52,998 nt of DNA, taken from positions 1 through 52,998 of the forward strand of contig JAUYAO010000023.1 of the NCBI GenBank assembly GCA_030692565.1, in the 5' to 3' direction. The DNA is from Nitrospira sp. Lineage in GTDB: Bacteria; Nitrospirota; Nitrospiria; Nitrospirales; Nitrospiraceae. A program made the position numbers and the translations under genes. The notes under the pieces are model-generated. The model made no database searches. It was not told the origin of the DNA and saw nothing but the letters and a program-made list of their open reading frames with translations. Shown here piece after piece: positions 43,378 through 50,450 of this stretch. Numbering within the stretch: the stretch's first letter is position 1; each line of letters opens with the position of its first letter.

Positions 43378-43741
43378 GCTGAATCAGATCAACGTCATAC
43401 CGTTGGTCGACGTCATGTTGGTGCTGCTCGTGATCGTCCTGACGACAGCAACCTTCATTACGACCGGACAGATTCCTGTCGACTTAGCAAAGGCGACTCA
43501 AGCCGGGGATCGGAAAGACGTGCCCCTCGTGATTACACTTACAGCCGGTGGACAGCTGTACTTGAACGATGCCGCCCTCCCCGATCAAGGGCTCAAGGCC
43601 GCGCTTGAGCCGCATCCCCGGCAGTCGCTGGTGGTCGTCAGGGCCGACAAAGTCACGATCTTGGAGCGTTTCGTCCAGGTTGTGGATGAAGTGCGGGGGC
43701 TCGGATTCGGCCAAGTCAGCCTTGAGGTGGTGAAATCGTGA
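43367..43741 (+). CDS. exbD: ExbD-type energy-transducing protein
   Basis: A 124-residue protein with one N-terminal helix (VIPLVDVMLVLLVIVLTTATF) containing the essential membrane aspartate of ExbD/TolR (PLVDVMLVLL) and a small periplasmic domain (LVITLTAGGQLYLND, then VVVRADKVTILERFVQVVDEVRGLGFGQV). It forms the ExbB-ExbD motor that drives TonB. Its stop overlaps the tonB start (GTGA), so the three subunits are translated in coupled fashion. Confidence 0.93.
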   Translation: MNHELNQINVIPLVDVMLVLLVIVLTTATFITTGQIPVDLAKATQAGDRKDVPLVITLTAGGQLYLNDAALPDQGLKAALEPHPRQSLVVVRADKVTILERFVQVVDEVRGLGFGQVSLEVVKS

Positions 43742-44772
43742 CGACTCTCAGCATCACCCATCCGCTTTATGAGCGACACCGCTGGCACGGATGGATCTGC
43801 TCCGTCGCTTTTCACAGTCTGATGGCAGCCAGCGCCGCGGCGCTGCTCTCTGAAATTCAGTTGCCGCTGCCCGAAGAATCGTTCGCCTGGAATGTGGCAA
43901 TGGTGGAACCACCGCCTCAACCCCAAGCGGCCCCGCGTCCAGAGTTGCAGCCGCAACAACCCCCTCGAAAACCCGCGATCGCCGAATCTCGCCCCCGGCC
44001 CCCGCAACCGGCGGTCGAGCCGGTACAACGGCAGGCGGTTCAGGAAATGCGCCCTGCTCAGCAGATGGTTCAGCGCCAGGTCGCCCACATCGTTCAAACA
44101 ACCAGCCCTGTGACAACCGTCAATCAAACAGCGACTGTCGTCACGCAGGCGGTTCAGCAATATGACGTCCCCAGCCAATCCATCGCCCCGGTCGCGACCC
44201 AGAGCCACGCAGTCCAGGAAGCTTCCGCCATCGCCACGGCGGCTCAGGCGGTCACCGAAGCCGCTGTGACCAGGCCACTGGCGGAAACCTCCGTCGAACG
44301 ACCAGCGATCCAAGCTGTAGCCGAACCGGCGGCCCAGCAGACTCAACAGATCGTGACCCGACAGGCAGCCGAACCGGTCAGCGACCGCGCGTCCGCCGAT
44401 AGTCACGAAACTCCGCCCGCCATCCCGCAAGAGCACCTCGTCGCACAATTGACGCCGACTAAAGCGGTCCCGACCACAAAAGCCGACTATGGATGGCTGA
44501 TGAGGGCACTGATGGGACGGGTTGAGCAATTGAAAAATTACCCTCACCTGGCGAGATTGAACAGATGGGAAGGGAAAGTGGTATTACGAGCGGTCATCCG
44601 GGACGACGGGCAGGTATTAGCCATTGACGTACAGGAAAGCTCCGGTCGTTCGATTCTCGACGATGCCGCCATCGAAACCTTGCGCAACGCCTCCCCGCTC
44701 AAGCTTGAACATCCGCTCGGGAAGCCGCAGGTTGCTATTTTAATGCCGATCAGTTACTCGTTGAGACGATAG
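43738..44772 (+). CDS. tonB: TonB energy-transducing protein
   Basis: A 344-residue protein: one N-terminal helix (WICSVAFHSLMAASAAALLSE), a long periplasmic region rich in Pro, Gln, Ala and Val (about 55-250; proline-rich near PPPQPQAAPRPELQPQQPPR and Gln/Val-rich later) and a C-terminal TonB domain (YGWLMRALMGRVEQLKNYPHLARL, then GKVVLRAVIRDDGQVLAIDVQESSG). It carries energy to outer-membrane receptors such as the FecA-like receptor encoded downstream. Start is a GTG at 43738 overlapping the exbD stop. The linker is longer than in E. coli TonB (239 residues). Confidence 0.92.
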   Translation: MTTLSITHPLYERHRWHGWICSVAFHSLMAASAAALLSEIQLPLPEESFAWNVAMVEPPPQPQAAPRPELQPQQPPRKPAIAESRPRPPQPAVEPVQRQAVQEMRPAQQMVQRQVAHIVQTTSPVTTVNQTATVVTQAVQQYDVPSQSIAPVATQSHAVQEASAIATAAQAVTEAAVTRPLAETSVERPAIQAVAEPAAQQTQQIVTRQAAEPVSDRASADSHETPPAIPQEHLVAQLTPTKAVPTTKADYGWLMRALMGRVEQLKNYPHLARLNRWEGKVVLRAVIRDDGQVLAIDVQESSGRSILDDAAIETLRNASPLKLEHPLGKPQVAILMPISYSLRR

Positions 44773-44780
44773 GACGCCCT

Positions 44781-45152
44781 ATGACGACACGACGGCACCG
44801 TGCCAGAGCATTGACGAGTGTAGCCCTAATCAGCGGGCTCCTGGGGGTCGGGGGCACTCTGCTATTTCCGACCGGATCTGACGCTCTTGACAGGGACACG
44901 CAGGAGATTGAAGTCTCCGCCGTCGGCCCTCAAGAAAAGCTTAAGTGGGCGCGCGCGACGAAGGTGTCGCTTACGGATGCGATCCGGACCGCCCTCGCCC
45001 GTACTCCCGGGCTGGCCATCCAGGCTACTTTGGAGTCGCTGAAAGGGCGGCTTATGTACGAAATCGAAATAGTCACGGGAGACGGGGCGGTCGTCGAAGT
45101 GTTCGTCGACCCTCAAACTGGCAATATCATTGACTCGGGAGGAACGAAGTGA
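44781..45152 (+). CDS. Secreted PepSY-domain protein
   Basis: A 123-residue protein with a signal peptide (ALTSVALISGLLGVGGTLLF, then a likely cleavage near SDA) and one PepSY domain (KVSLTDAIRTALARTPGLAIQATLESLKGRLMYEIEIV, then VVEVFVDPQTGNIID). PepSY domains occur in protease inhibitors and in ferric-reductase-type membrane proteins. It lies 8 bp after tonB and overlaps the next gene by 4 bp, so it is part of the tonB operon. A role in iron uptake or receptor function is inferred from place only. Confidence 0.82.
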   Translation: MTTRRHRARALTSVALISGLLGVGGTLLFPTGSDALDRDTQEIEVSAVGPQEKLKWARATKVSLTDAIRTALARTPGLAIQATLESLKGRLMYEIEIVTGDGAVVEVFVDPQTGNIIDSGGTK

Positions 45153-45601
45153 TCCGCTCATTCTCGCGACAGGCGCTTTATATCAGTCTCCTGCTGGGCC
45201 CGGTGATGTCCCTCGGCATCGTATCTTCAGCTTTCGCCCAAGCCAAAGCTGAAAAGTCGTTTACCGCCGCCGTCACTGACGCGCAAGGGATCGAAAGCGA
45301 AATTAAAAACGTTATTTTTTATTGGGAAGAAAAAGTAAGCGAAACCGCCTTTGTTCCGCACGAGTTGCGTCATGTCCCGGTAAAAAAGGGGACCGCCACC
45401 GTCAACGTGAAGTTTGACGCCATCAAGCAGATTGAGGTCAAGGCCGGACCAGAGAAAGGCTTGCCCAGCCTGACCATCACCCTCACCAATGGAAAGTCCG
45501 GTGACTTCGGACTGGCCATTGACGGAAAGTTCAAAGGGGAGTCAGATTTCGGCGAAGTCGAATTGCCCGCAGCCGGGCTCAAGAAAATCGTTTTCAAGTA
45601 A
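45149..45601 (+). CDS. Secreted hypothetical protein in the tonB operon
   Basis: A 150-residue protein with a Sec signal (ISLLLGPVMSLGIVSSAFAQA; cleavage likely after FAQA). The mature part (about 120 residues) is lysine- and strand-rich, with no cysteines and no recognised domain (FTAAVTDAQGIESEIKNVIFYWEEK, VKKGTATVNVKFDAIKQIEV, LTITLTNGKSGDFGLAIDGKFKG). Start is a GTG at 45149 overlapping the PepSY gene stop (GTGA). It is placed between the TonB machinery and the receptor. The coupling suggests a periplasmic partner of the PepSY protein or the receptor, but no function can be assigned. Confidence 0.7.
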   Translation: MIRSFSRQALYISLLLGPVMSLGIVSSAFAQAKAEKSFTAAVTDAQGIESEIKNVIFYWEEKVSETAFVPHELRHVPVKKGTATVNVKFDAIKQIEVKAGPEKGLPSLTITLTNGKSGDFGLAIDGKFKGESDFGEVELPAAGLKKIVFK

Positions 45602-45728
45602 TGGCGTACGCGAATAAAGAAAGTTACCGGCCGTTTCCACTCAGAGGCCCACAGGCTCAGCTCTTCAGCTGCCTTCGCGCCCGATCTTTTAACTCTTCAC
45701 TCACATAATTTACCCAACGGAGGCCGCA

Positions 45729-48068
45729 ATGAGCCCTTGTTTTCCCGCATTGAAAATGAGAACGGTACTCAAAATCGACATACTCCTATTATTGCTGCTC
45801 GCGCTGCTGCTCACTGGCTGGCAGCCGGCGAGCGCAGAGGAAATCGTCGACGCCCCCTCGCCAGTCACTACGGTGACGGCAAAAGAACTTGAAGATAAAC
45901 CGATCAAGGCTCCCTTGACCGAAGTGATCGGGACAGCAGCGGACGCCCTGGACCATATTCCCGGTTCCGGCCGCGTCGTGACGCAGGAATCAATTCAGCG
46001 CAACCAGCGGTTTACGGTCAACGAAGCGCTACGCGAAGTTCCGGGCGTCAACGTTCGCGACGAAGACGGATTCGGCCTGCGACCGAACATCGGCATACGC
46101 GGACTTAACCCAACGAGAAGCACAAAAGTCCATATCATGGAAGACGGCGTGCCTATTATGCTGCTGCCGTACGGAGACCCGTCATCCTATTACTTTCCCC
46201 CGTTGCAGCGCTTCGACCGGATCGAAGTTTTGAAGGGCAGCGGCCAGCTGCTCTACGGTCCGCAAAGCATCGGCGGCGTCATCAACCTGATCACGCGAAT
46301 GCCGCCGGCCACCCCCGAAGGGCATTTTCAGCTGATGGGAGGCAATCTCTCCTATCTCAGCTCGCATTTCGACTACGGAGGGATGTGGGGAAAGAGCGGG
46401 TATATGCTGGATGTCAACCACTATCAGGGCACCACGCCGCGCTTCTTCAATCAGAAGGCCAAAGTAGACGACATCACGTTTAAGACCGTTCAGGAGTTGA
46501 GCGACCGCACAACCATTCTGGCCAAATTCAATTACTACCGCGAAGATTCCACGATCGGTTATCAAGGATTGACCGAGAGTCAGTACGCCACCGATGCGCA
46601 TCGGAACGACTTCAACAACGACGTTATGGATTTTCGCCGGATCGGCTTCCATGTCGCGGTTAACCATATGTTCAACGCAAGCCTCACCTCGACCACCAAT
46701 TTCTTCGGCCACTATATCGATCGGGTATGGGGCCGCCAAATGATCGACTCCGACGGGGTACCTGGCTCAGCTTGTACAGTTAGCGCCACCGGTGGCGTCG
46801 GTGGGGGCTGCCAAACCGGCAACGGCCTCGCAGCCGGGGTTACGCAAGCGATTCCAGCCAATGGCCGTTTTATCAATGATCGCAAGTACTGGGTGTACGG
46901 AGTGGAACCCCGGTTTCATCTGACCCATGGCCTGTTCGGCATTCGGTCCGAAGCCGACTTCGGCGCGCGATACATGAATGAGCGGTCACAGCGAACCCAG
47001 TTCCTGAATGCGCTATCCGCAGTTGGCACAACCTGCGCGAATGCCGGAGGCGGACAAACAGGATGTCTTGGAGAGAATACGACCCGTCAAACCAACGCCT
47101 TCGCCTTATTTTTTCAAAATCGTTTCTTCATTACCGATAACTTCACCATTACACCGGGCTTCCGCGTCGAGCACGTAAACTACGACCAAGTCGACAATCG
47201 AGCCAATAGCGGCTCCGGCGCCTTCTCGAAGACCCATATTACGGAAGTGCTTCCTGGCATCGGCGCCACTTATACGCCGATCAAGAACTACACGTTCTTT
47301 GCGGGCGTTCATCGGGGGTTTGCGCCGCCGCAGATTTCCGACGCCATTCAGTCCAACGTCGTCGTCGACCTGAATGCCGAGTTGAGCTGGAACTACGAAA
47401 TCGGTATCCGCGGCAATCCGATTCCATGGGCTTGGTTTGAAATGACCGGCTTCCGCATGGACTTTGAAAATCAGATCGTCAACCAGTCCGTCGCCGGCGG
47501 AACCGGTGCGACCAACACGAACGCCGGACGGACGGCCCACATGGGCGTCGAGTTCGGCACGAAGCTCGATCTGCTCGATGCTATCAAAGGGCAAGATCCC
47601 AATGAAGATATCACGATTGATCTCAACTACACCTGGCTGGGCCAGGCGGAGTTCCGCGGCACCCGCAACAGCTCCATCACGGGAGCGGCGCTGCTGGCGG
47701 ACGAGGCCCCTGCCTTCAACACTAACGGGAATCGCCTTCCCTATGCTCCGAGAAATACAGTGACCGCCGGGATCGGCTATGCCAATCGCAATTGGGGATT
47801 CGATGGACGAGTAGAGACCCAATGCATCAGCGATATGTTCGGAGATGACCGCAATACCTATATTCCAACCCCCAATGGCCAACGCGGCCTCGTCAAGGGA
47901 TGGTGCGTGGTCAATGCGGCGGTCAATCAGTATGTCAAGCCGATCAAAACGACGTTCTTCCTGGTCGGCAAGAACTTGTTCGATCAGACGTTTATCGTCG
48001 ATCGGACGCGCGGTATTTATCCCGGCCTGCCCTTGCTCGTGCAGGGCGGCGCGCGCTGGACATTCTAA
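45729..48068 (+). CDS. TonB-dependent outer-membrane receptor, FecA-like
   Basis: A 779-residue receptor: signal peptide (ILLLLLLALLLTGWQPASA), a TonB-box candidate (SPVTTVTA at about 45-52), a plug domain (EALREVPGVNVRDEDGFGLRPNIGIRGL, then MEDGVPIMLLPYGDPSSYYFPPLQRFDRIEVLKGSGQLLYGPQSIGGVINLITR) and a 22-strand beta-barrel ending in a terminal F (GGARWTF). The RPNIGIRGLNPTRSTKVHIMEDGVPI stretch, in pieces, is typical of Fe(3+)-dicitrate and related ferric-siderophore receptors. The ligand is inferred, not shown. GGAGG precedes the ATG. There is no FecIR pair nearby. Confidence 0.92.
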   Translation: MSPCFPALKMRTVLKIDILLLLLLALLLTGWQPASAEEIVDAPSPVTTVTAKELEDKPIKAPLTEVIGTAADALDHIPGSGRVVTQESIQRNQRFTVNEALREVPGVNVRDEDGFGLRPNIGIRGLNPTRSTKVHIMEDGVPIMLLPYGDPSSYYFPPLQRFDRIEVLKGSGQLLYGPQSIGGVINLITRMPPATPEGHFQLMGGNLSYLSSHFDYGGMWGKSGYMLDVNHYQGTTPRFFNQKAKVDDITFKTVQELSDRTTILAKFNYYREDSTIGYQGLTESQYATDAHRNDFNNDVMDFRRIGFHVAVNHMFNASLTSTTNFFGHYIDRVWGRQMIDSDGVPGSACTVSATGGVGGGCQTGNGLAAGVTQAIPANGRFINDRKYWVYGVEPRFHLTHGLFGIRSEADFGARYMNERSQRTQFLNALSAVGTTCANAGGGQTGCLGENTTRQTNAFALFFQNRFFITDNFTITPGFRVEHVNYDQVDNRANSGSGAFSKTHITEVLPGIGATYTPIKNYTFFAGVHRGFAPPQISDAIQSNVVVDLNAELSWNYEIGIRGNPIPWAWFEMTGFRMDFENQIVNQSVAGGTGATNTNAGRTAHMGVEFGTKLDLLDAIKGQDPNEDITIDLNYTWLGQAEFRGTRNSSITGAALLADEAPAFNTNGNRLPYAPRNTVTAGIGYANRNWGFDGRVETQCISDMFGDDRNTYIPTPNGQRGLVKGWCVVNAAVNQYVKPIKTTFFLVGKNLFDQTFIVDRTRGIYPGLPLLVQGGARWTF

Positions 48069-48081
48069 TCATCGGCGATAC

Positions 48082-48108
48082 GGGACGGGCCGCCTTGCGG
48101 CCCGTCCC
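48082..48108 (+). terminator. Hairpin after the receptor gene
   Basis: Perfect 12-bp arms GGGACGGGCCGC (48082-48093) and GCGGCCCGTCCC (48097-48108) with a 3-base loop, directly after the receptor stop. No T run, so it may reduce rather than end readthrough. Confidence 0.6.
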
Positions 48109-48163
48109 ACCCGATAGAGGATCATCTGTGAATCGGCAACATAATCAAGATTTCGAGGAAACT

Positions 48164-48343
48164 ATGAGCAACCGCGCCGCCGATCCATGCCACAAAGACA
48201 GCGAGTGTCGTTGCCTCTGCGGAGCGCTCATGGCGCGCCTCACACTCGAAGGAATCGAGTTGAAGTGCAAACGTTGCCGGCGGCTCCTGACCATTCCTTT
48301 CTCGCGTATCAACGGGTGGGCATTGCAGCAGTATCGCAACTGA
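48164..48343 (+). CDS. Small Com-like zinc-ribbon protein
   Basis: A 59-residue protein with two cysteine groups, CRCLCG (C16, C18) and CKRC (C35, C38), spaced as in the Com-type RNA-binding zinc finger of phage Mu relatives (C-x-C-G ... L-K-C-x-x-C-x-x-L). I chose the ATG at 48164 because GAGGA lies 5 bp upstream; a GTG at 48128 in frame would add 12 residues. It is flanked by a hairpin and a strong terminator, so it is probably expressed with the receptor. Its target RNA or partner is unknown. Confidence 0.6.
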   Translation: MSNRAADPCHKDSECRCLCGALMARLTLEGIELKCKRCRRLLTIPFSRINGWALQQYRN

Positions 48344-48382
48344 TTTCTGTCGACAGCGAAGGCGGCCAGAGGTTGTTCACCC

Positions 48383-48425
48383 AGAGCCCAAGATCGCGAG
48401 CGTGGTCTTGGGCTCTGCATTTTTT
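48383..48425 (+). terminator. Rho-independent terminator after the zinc-ribbon gene
   Basis: Arms AGAGCCCAAGA (48383-48393) and TCTTGGGCTCT (48406-48416), followed by GCA and TTTTTT (48420-48425). It closes the TonB-receptor transcript. Confidence 0.8.
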
Positions 48426-48440
48426 GAGAAAGGAGTAGCT

Positions 48441-49127
48441 ATGCGCGTCGAGAGTCTCAATCGGATTCACCCCGGCGTCCTCGCCATTCAACGGGAACTG
48501 GGTAAAATCGACCGGCTCCGTCTGCCCATCGCATCATGCCGGGATGTCGAACGCATCCTGGTGCGCCAGGTGACGAAGGAGCTTGATCGCGCGCTCCCCT
48601 GGCAGGCGGGTCACGGGCGGCGTACCGCGACGATCGCCCTGGCAGTAGGACGAGAAATCGGGCTGTCCTCTGACGACCTGCATCACCTCACGCTTGCGGC
48701 CTATCTGCATGACATCGGGCTCCTGATGTTGCCGCCCGGCCTTATGGACAGCACGACATTCCTCGAACCGGACACCTACGTGGCCGTCCAAAATCACTGC
48801 CGGATCGGCGCGGCGCTCTTAGAACCCTATGCTTTCTTGGAGAAAGCGGCGATTCTCGTCGCCTATCATCATGAACGTTGGGACGGCACCGGCTATCCCT
48901 ATGGCATCAGAGGGCCCTTTATCCCTCTGGGCGCAAGAATTCTCTCGGTCGCCGACGCGTTCGACGCCATCCAAGTTCCCGAGGCCACTGACAGTACCCT
49001 GCGCGATCTCATCGCCTCGCGCATTCTGCACGTAGCCGCCGGCACCCAATTCGATCCGACCATCGTGGCGGCGTTGATGAGTTGTCTCAAACATCGGAAT
49101 ACCGACGGTGACCGCAGCGGAGTGTGA
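48441..49127 (+). CDS. HD-GYP domain c-di-GMP phosphodiesterase
   Basis: A 228-residue protein that is essentially a single HD-GYP domain, with H90-D91 in LHDIGLL, HH in VAYHHERWDGTGYP (G151-Y152-P153) and D in SVADAFDAI. All catalytic metal ligands of HD-GYP enzymes seem present, so it probably hydrolyses cyclic di-GMP. It has no sensor domain. AAGGAG lies 7 bp upstream of the ATG, just after a strong terminator; a promoter was not identified, so it may depend on readthrough or an unseen start site. Confidence 0.88.
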   Translation: MRVESLNRIHPGVLAIQRELGKIDRLRLPIASCRDVERILVRQVTKELDRALPWQAGHGRRTATIALAVGREIGLSSDDLHHLTLAAYLHDIGLLMLPPGLMDSTTFLEPDTYVAVQNHCRIGAALLEPYAFLEKAAILVAYHHERWDGTGYPYGIRGPFIPLGARILSVADAFDAIQVPEATDSTLRDLIASRILHVAAGTQFDPTIVAALMSCLKHRNTDGDRSGV

Positions 49128-49192
49128 TCAACGACCAGCCGGCGCTCTCCACGCGCTGGCATCGGAGTGGGAGCCATGATCTCCCACTTCAC

Positions 49193-49229
49193 GGGCGGGG
49201 GCCCTCAGTCCTCCTGGGGCCCCCCGCCC
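49193..49229. terminator. Bidirectional hairpin between convergent genes
   Basis: GGGCGGGGGCCC (49193-49204) pairs with GGGCCCCCCGCCC at 49217-49229 with one unpaired base. It lies between the HD-GYP gene and the bacterioferritin gene. Confidence 0.55.
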
Positions 49230-49239
49230 ATTCTATTGG

Positions 49240-49710
49240 CTACGACTTTATCTGCTCGGCAAGATAGGCGGGAAGCCCGACTTGGGCAATGGTCGCGAGC
49301 TGCCGCTCAAAGTAATCCACATGTTCCTCTGAATCGACGACCATCTCTTCCAGCTTCTGCCGGGTCGTGAAATCCCCGACCTTGGCGGCATGGACAATCG
49401 CCTTCCGCAGCATCTCCACATCTTCCTGTTCGAACGCCAGATTGGTCTCAAATAAATCCTTTACCGACCGGCCACCTTTCACCGTTTCCAACGATCCGAC
49501 ATCCGGCTGGCCGCCCAGATACAATATGTGGCGGACCAGCTGCCCGGAATGGGTCACTTCTTCCGTATACAAATGCTGGAACTTGTCAGCCAGTCGCTCA
49601 TAGCCCCAGTGGCGACACAGTTCCGCATGGAGCAGATATTGATGCACGGCGGTCAGTTCGGCGGTGAGGATCTTCCCGAGTTGTTCCAGAATCCCGTCTT
49701 TCGCTTTCAT
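49240..49710 (-). CDS. bfr: Bacterioferritin subunit lacking the haem methionine
   Basis: A 156-residue four-helix bacterioferritin (24-mer iron store). Compared with E. coli Bfr by position, ferroxidase residues E18 (LTAELTAVHQY), E51, H54 (EEVTH), E94 and H130 are present, but the haem-ligand methionine at 52 is V, and position 127 is S rather than E. It therefore probably oxidises iron (with a possible altered site) but does not bind haem by itself. It is the second gene of a pair, 41 bp after the partner subunit at 49752-50228; hetero-oligomers as in other two-Bfr species are likely. Confidence 0.92.
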   Translation of the reverse strand: MKAKDGILEQLGKILTAELTAVHQYLLHAELCRHWGYERLADKFQHLYTEEVTHSGQLVRHILYLGGQPDVGSLETVKGGRSVKDLFETNLAFEQEDVEMLRKAIVHAAKVGDFTTRQKLEEMVVDSEEHVDYFERQLATIAQVGLPAYLAEQIKS

Positions 49711-49751
49711 CAGCGCGCATCCTTTCCTGACCGGTACGACTCGTCTCTGGG

Positions 49752-50228
49752 TTAGCTGTCTTTCTTGATCTGCTCCGCGAGATAGTTTTCCAGCCCGACT
49801 TGCTTGATGGTTTCCATCTGGGTTTCAATCCAGTCAATATGGGCATCGACGTCCTTCGCCATCTCTTCCAACATATGGCGAGTCGTAAAATCGGTCACCT
49901 TCACGCAATGCACGACTCCCTCATTCAATAACGCCAACATTTCCTGCTCGACCTTCAGATCCAGCTTGAACTGTTCCAGCACCGTCTCGCCGACATGCAC
50001 GGTATTCATGCGCTGCACATTCGGCACGCCTTCGAGATAGAGGATATGCCCGATGAGCTCATCGGCATCCTTCATTTCATCGATGCTGCGCTCGCGCACC
50101 TTATGCTGCAACCGTTCGAAGCCCCAGTTTTCGCACATCTTGGCATGCACAAAATACTGATTGATGGCTGTCAGATCAGCCGTCAGCACCTTATTGAGAA
50201 TATTGATGACGCCCTCTTTTGCTTTCAT
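49752..50228 (-). CDS. bfr: Bacterioferritin subunit with haem methionine, altered ferroxidase site
   Basis: A 158-residue bacterioferritin. The haem methionine M52 is present (SIDEMKDADELIGHILYLEG). By position against E. coli Bfr, ferroxidase E18 is D, H54 is D, E127 is V, while E51, E94 and H130 remain (DAHIDWIE). It probably contributes the haem but not a normal di-iron site. It is the first gene of the bfr pair, with AAAGGGGG upstream and a promoter at 50310-50338. The combination with the downstream subunit suggests a mixed shell. Confidence 0.92.
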   Translation of the reverse strand: MKAKEGVINILNKVLTADLTAINQYFVHAKMCENWGFERLQHKVRERSIDEMKDADELIGHILYLEGVPNVQRMNTVHVGETVLEQFKLDLKVEQEMLALLNEGVVHCVKVTDFTTRHMLEEMAKDVDAHIDWIETQMETIKQVGLENYLAEQIKKDS

Positions 50229-50309
50229 AGTGTGTTCCCCCTTTCACAGTATGGGCAGGCCCGCAGATCAGGGGCTCAGAGTTGTCGGATGACGCCACAC
50301 GAATGCTTC

Positions 50310-50338
50310 ATTATCGTCCGCAGCCACGCGGCCGTCAA
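50310..50338 (-). promoter_or_regulatory. Promoter of the bacterioferritin pair
   Basis: On the minus strand: TTGACG (50338-50333), 17-bp spacer, GATAAT (50315-50310). The leader would be about 75 nt. No sequence like the two putative Fur boxes overlaps it. Confidence 0.5.
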
Positions 50339-50450
50339 CCGGAGAGATTCTGACTGGGAGGGGAAGAGCATCGAACGTGATGAGTCTGCTTCTCAGTTTC
50401 GATGCAGAGGAGAAGGATTACCTGACGGCACGCGCGCACAGCAGCGCGAC

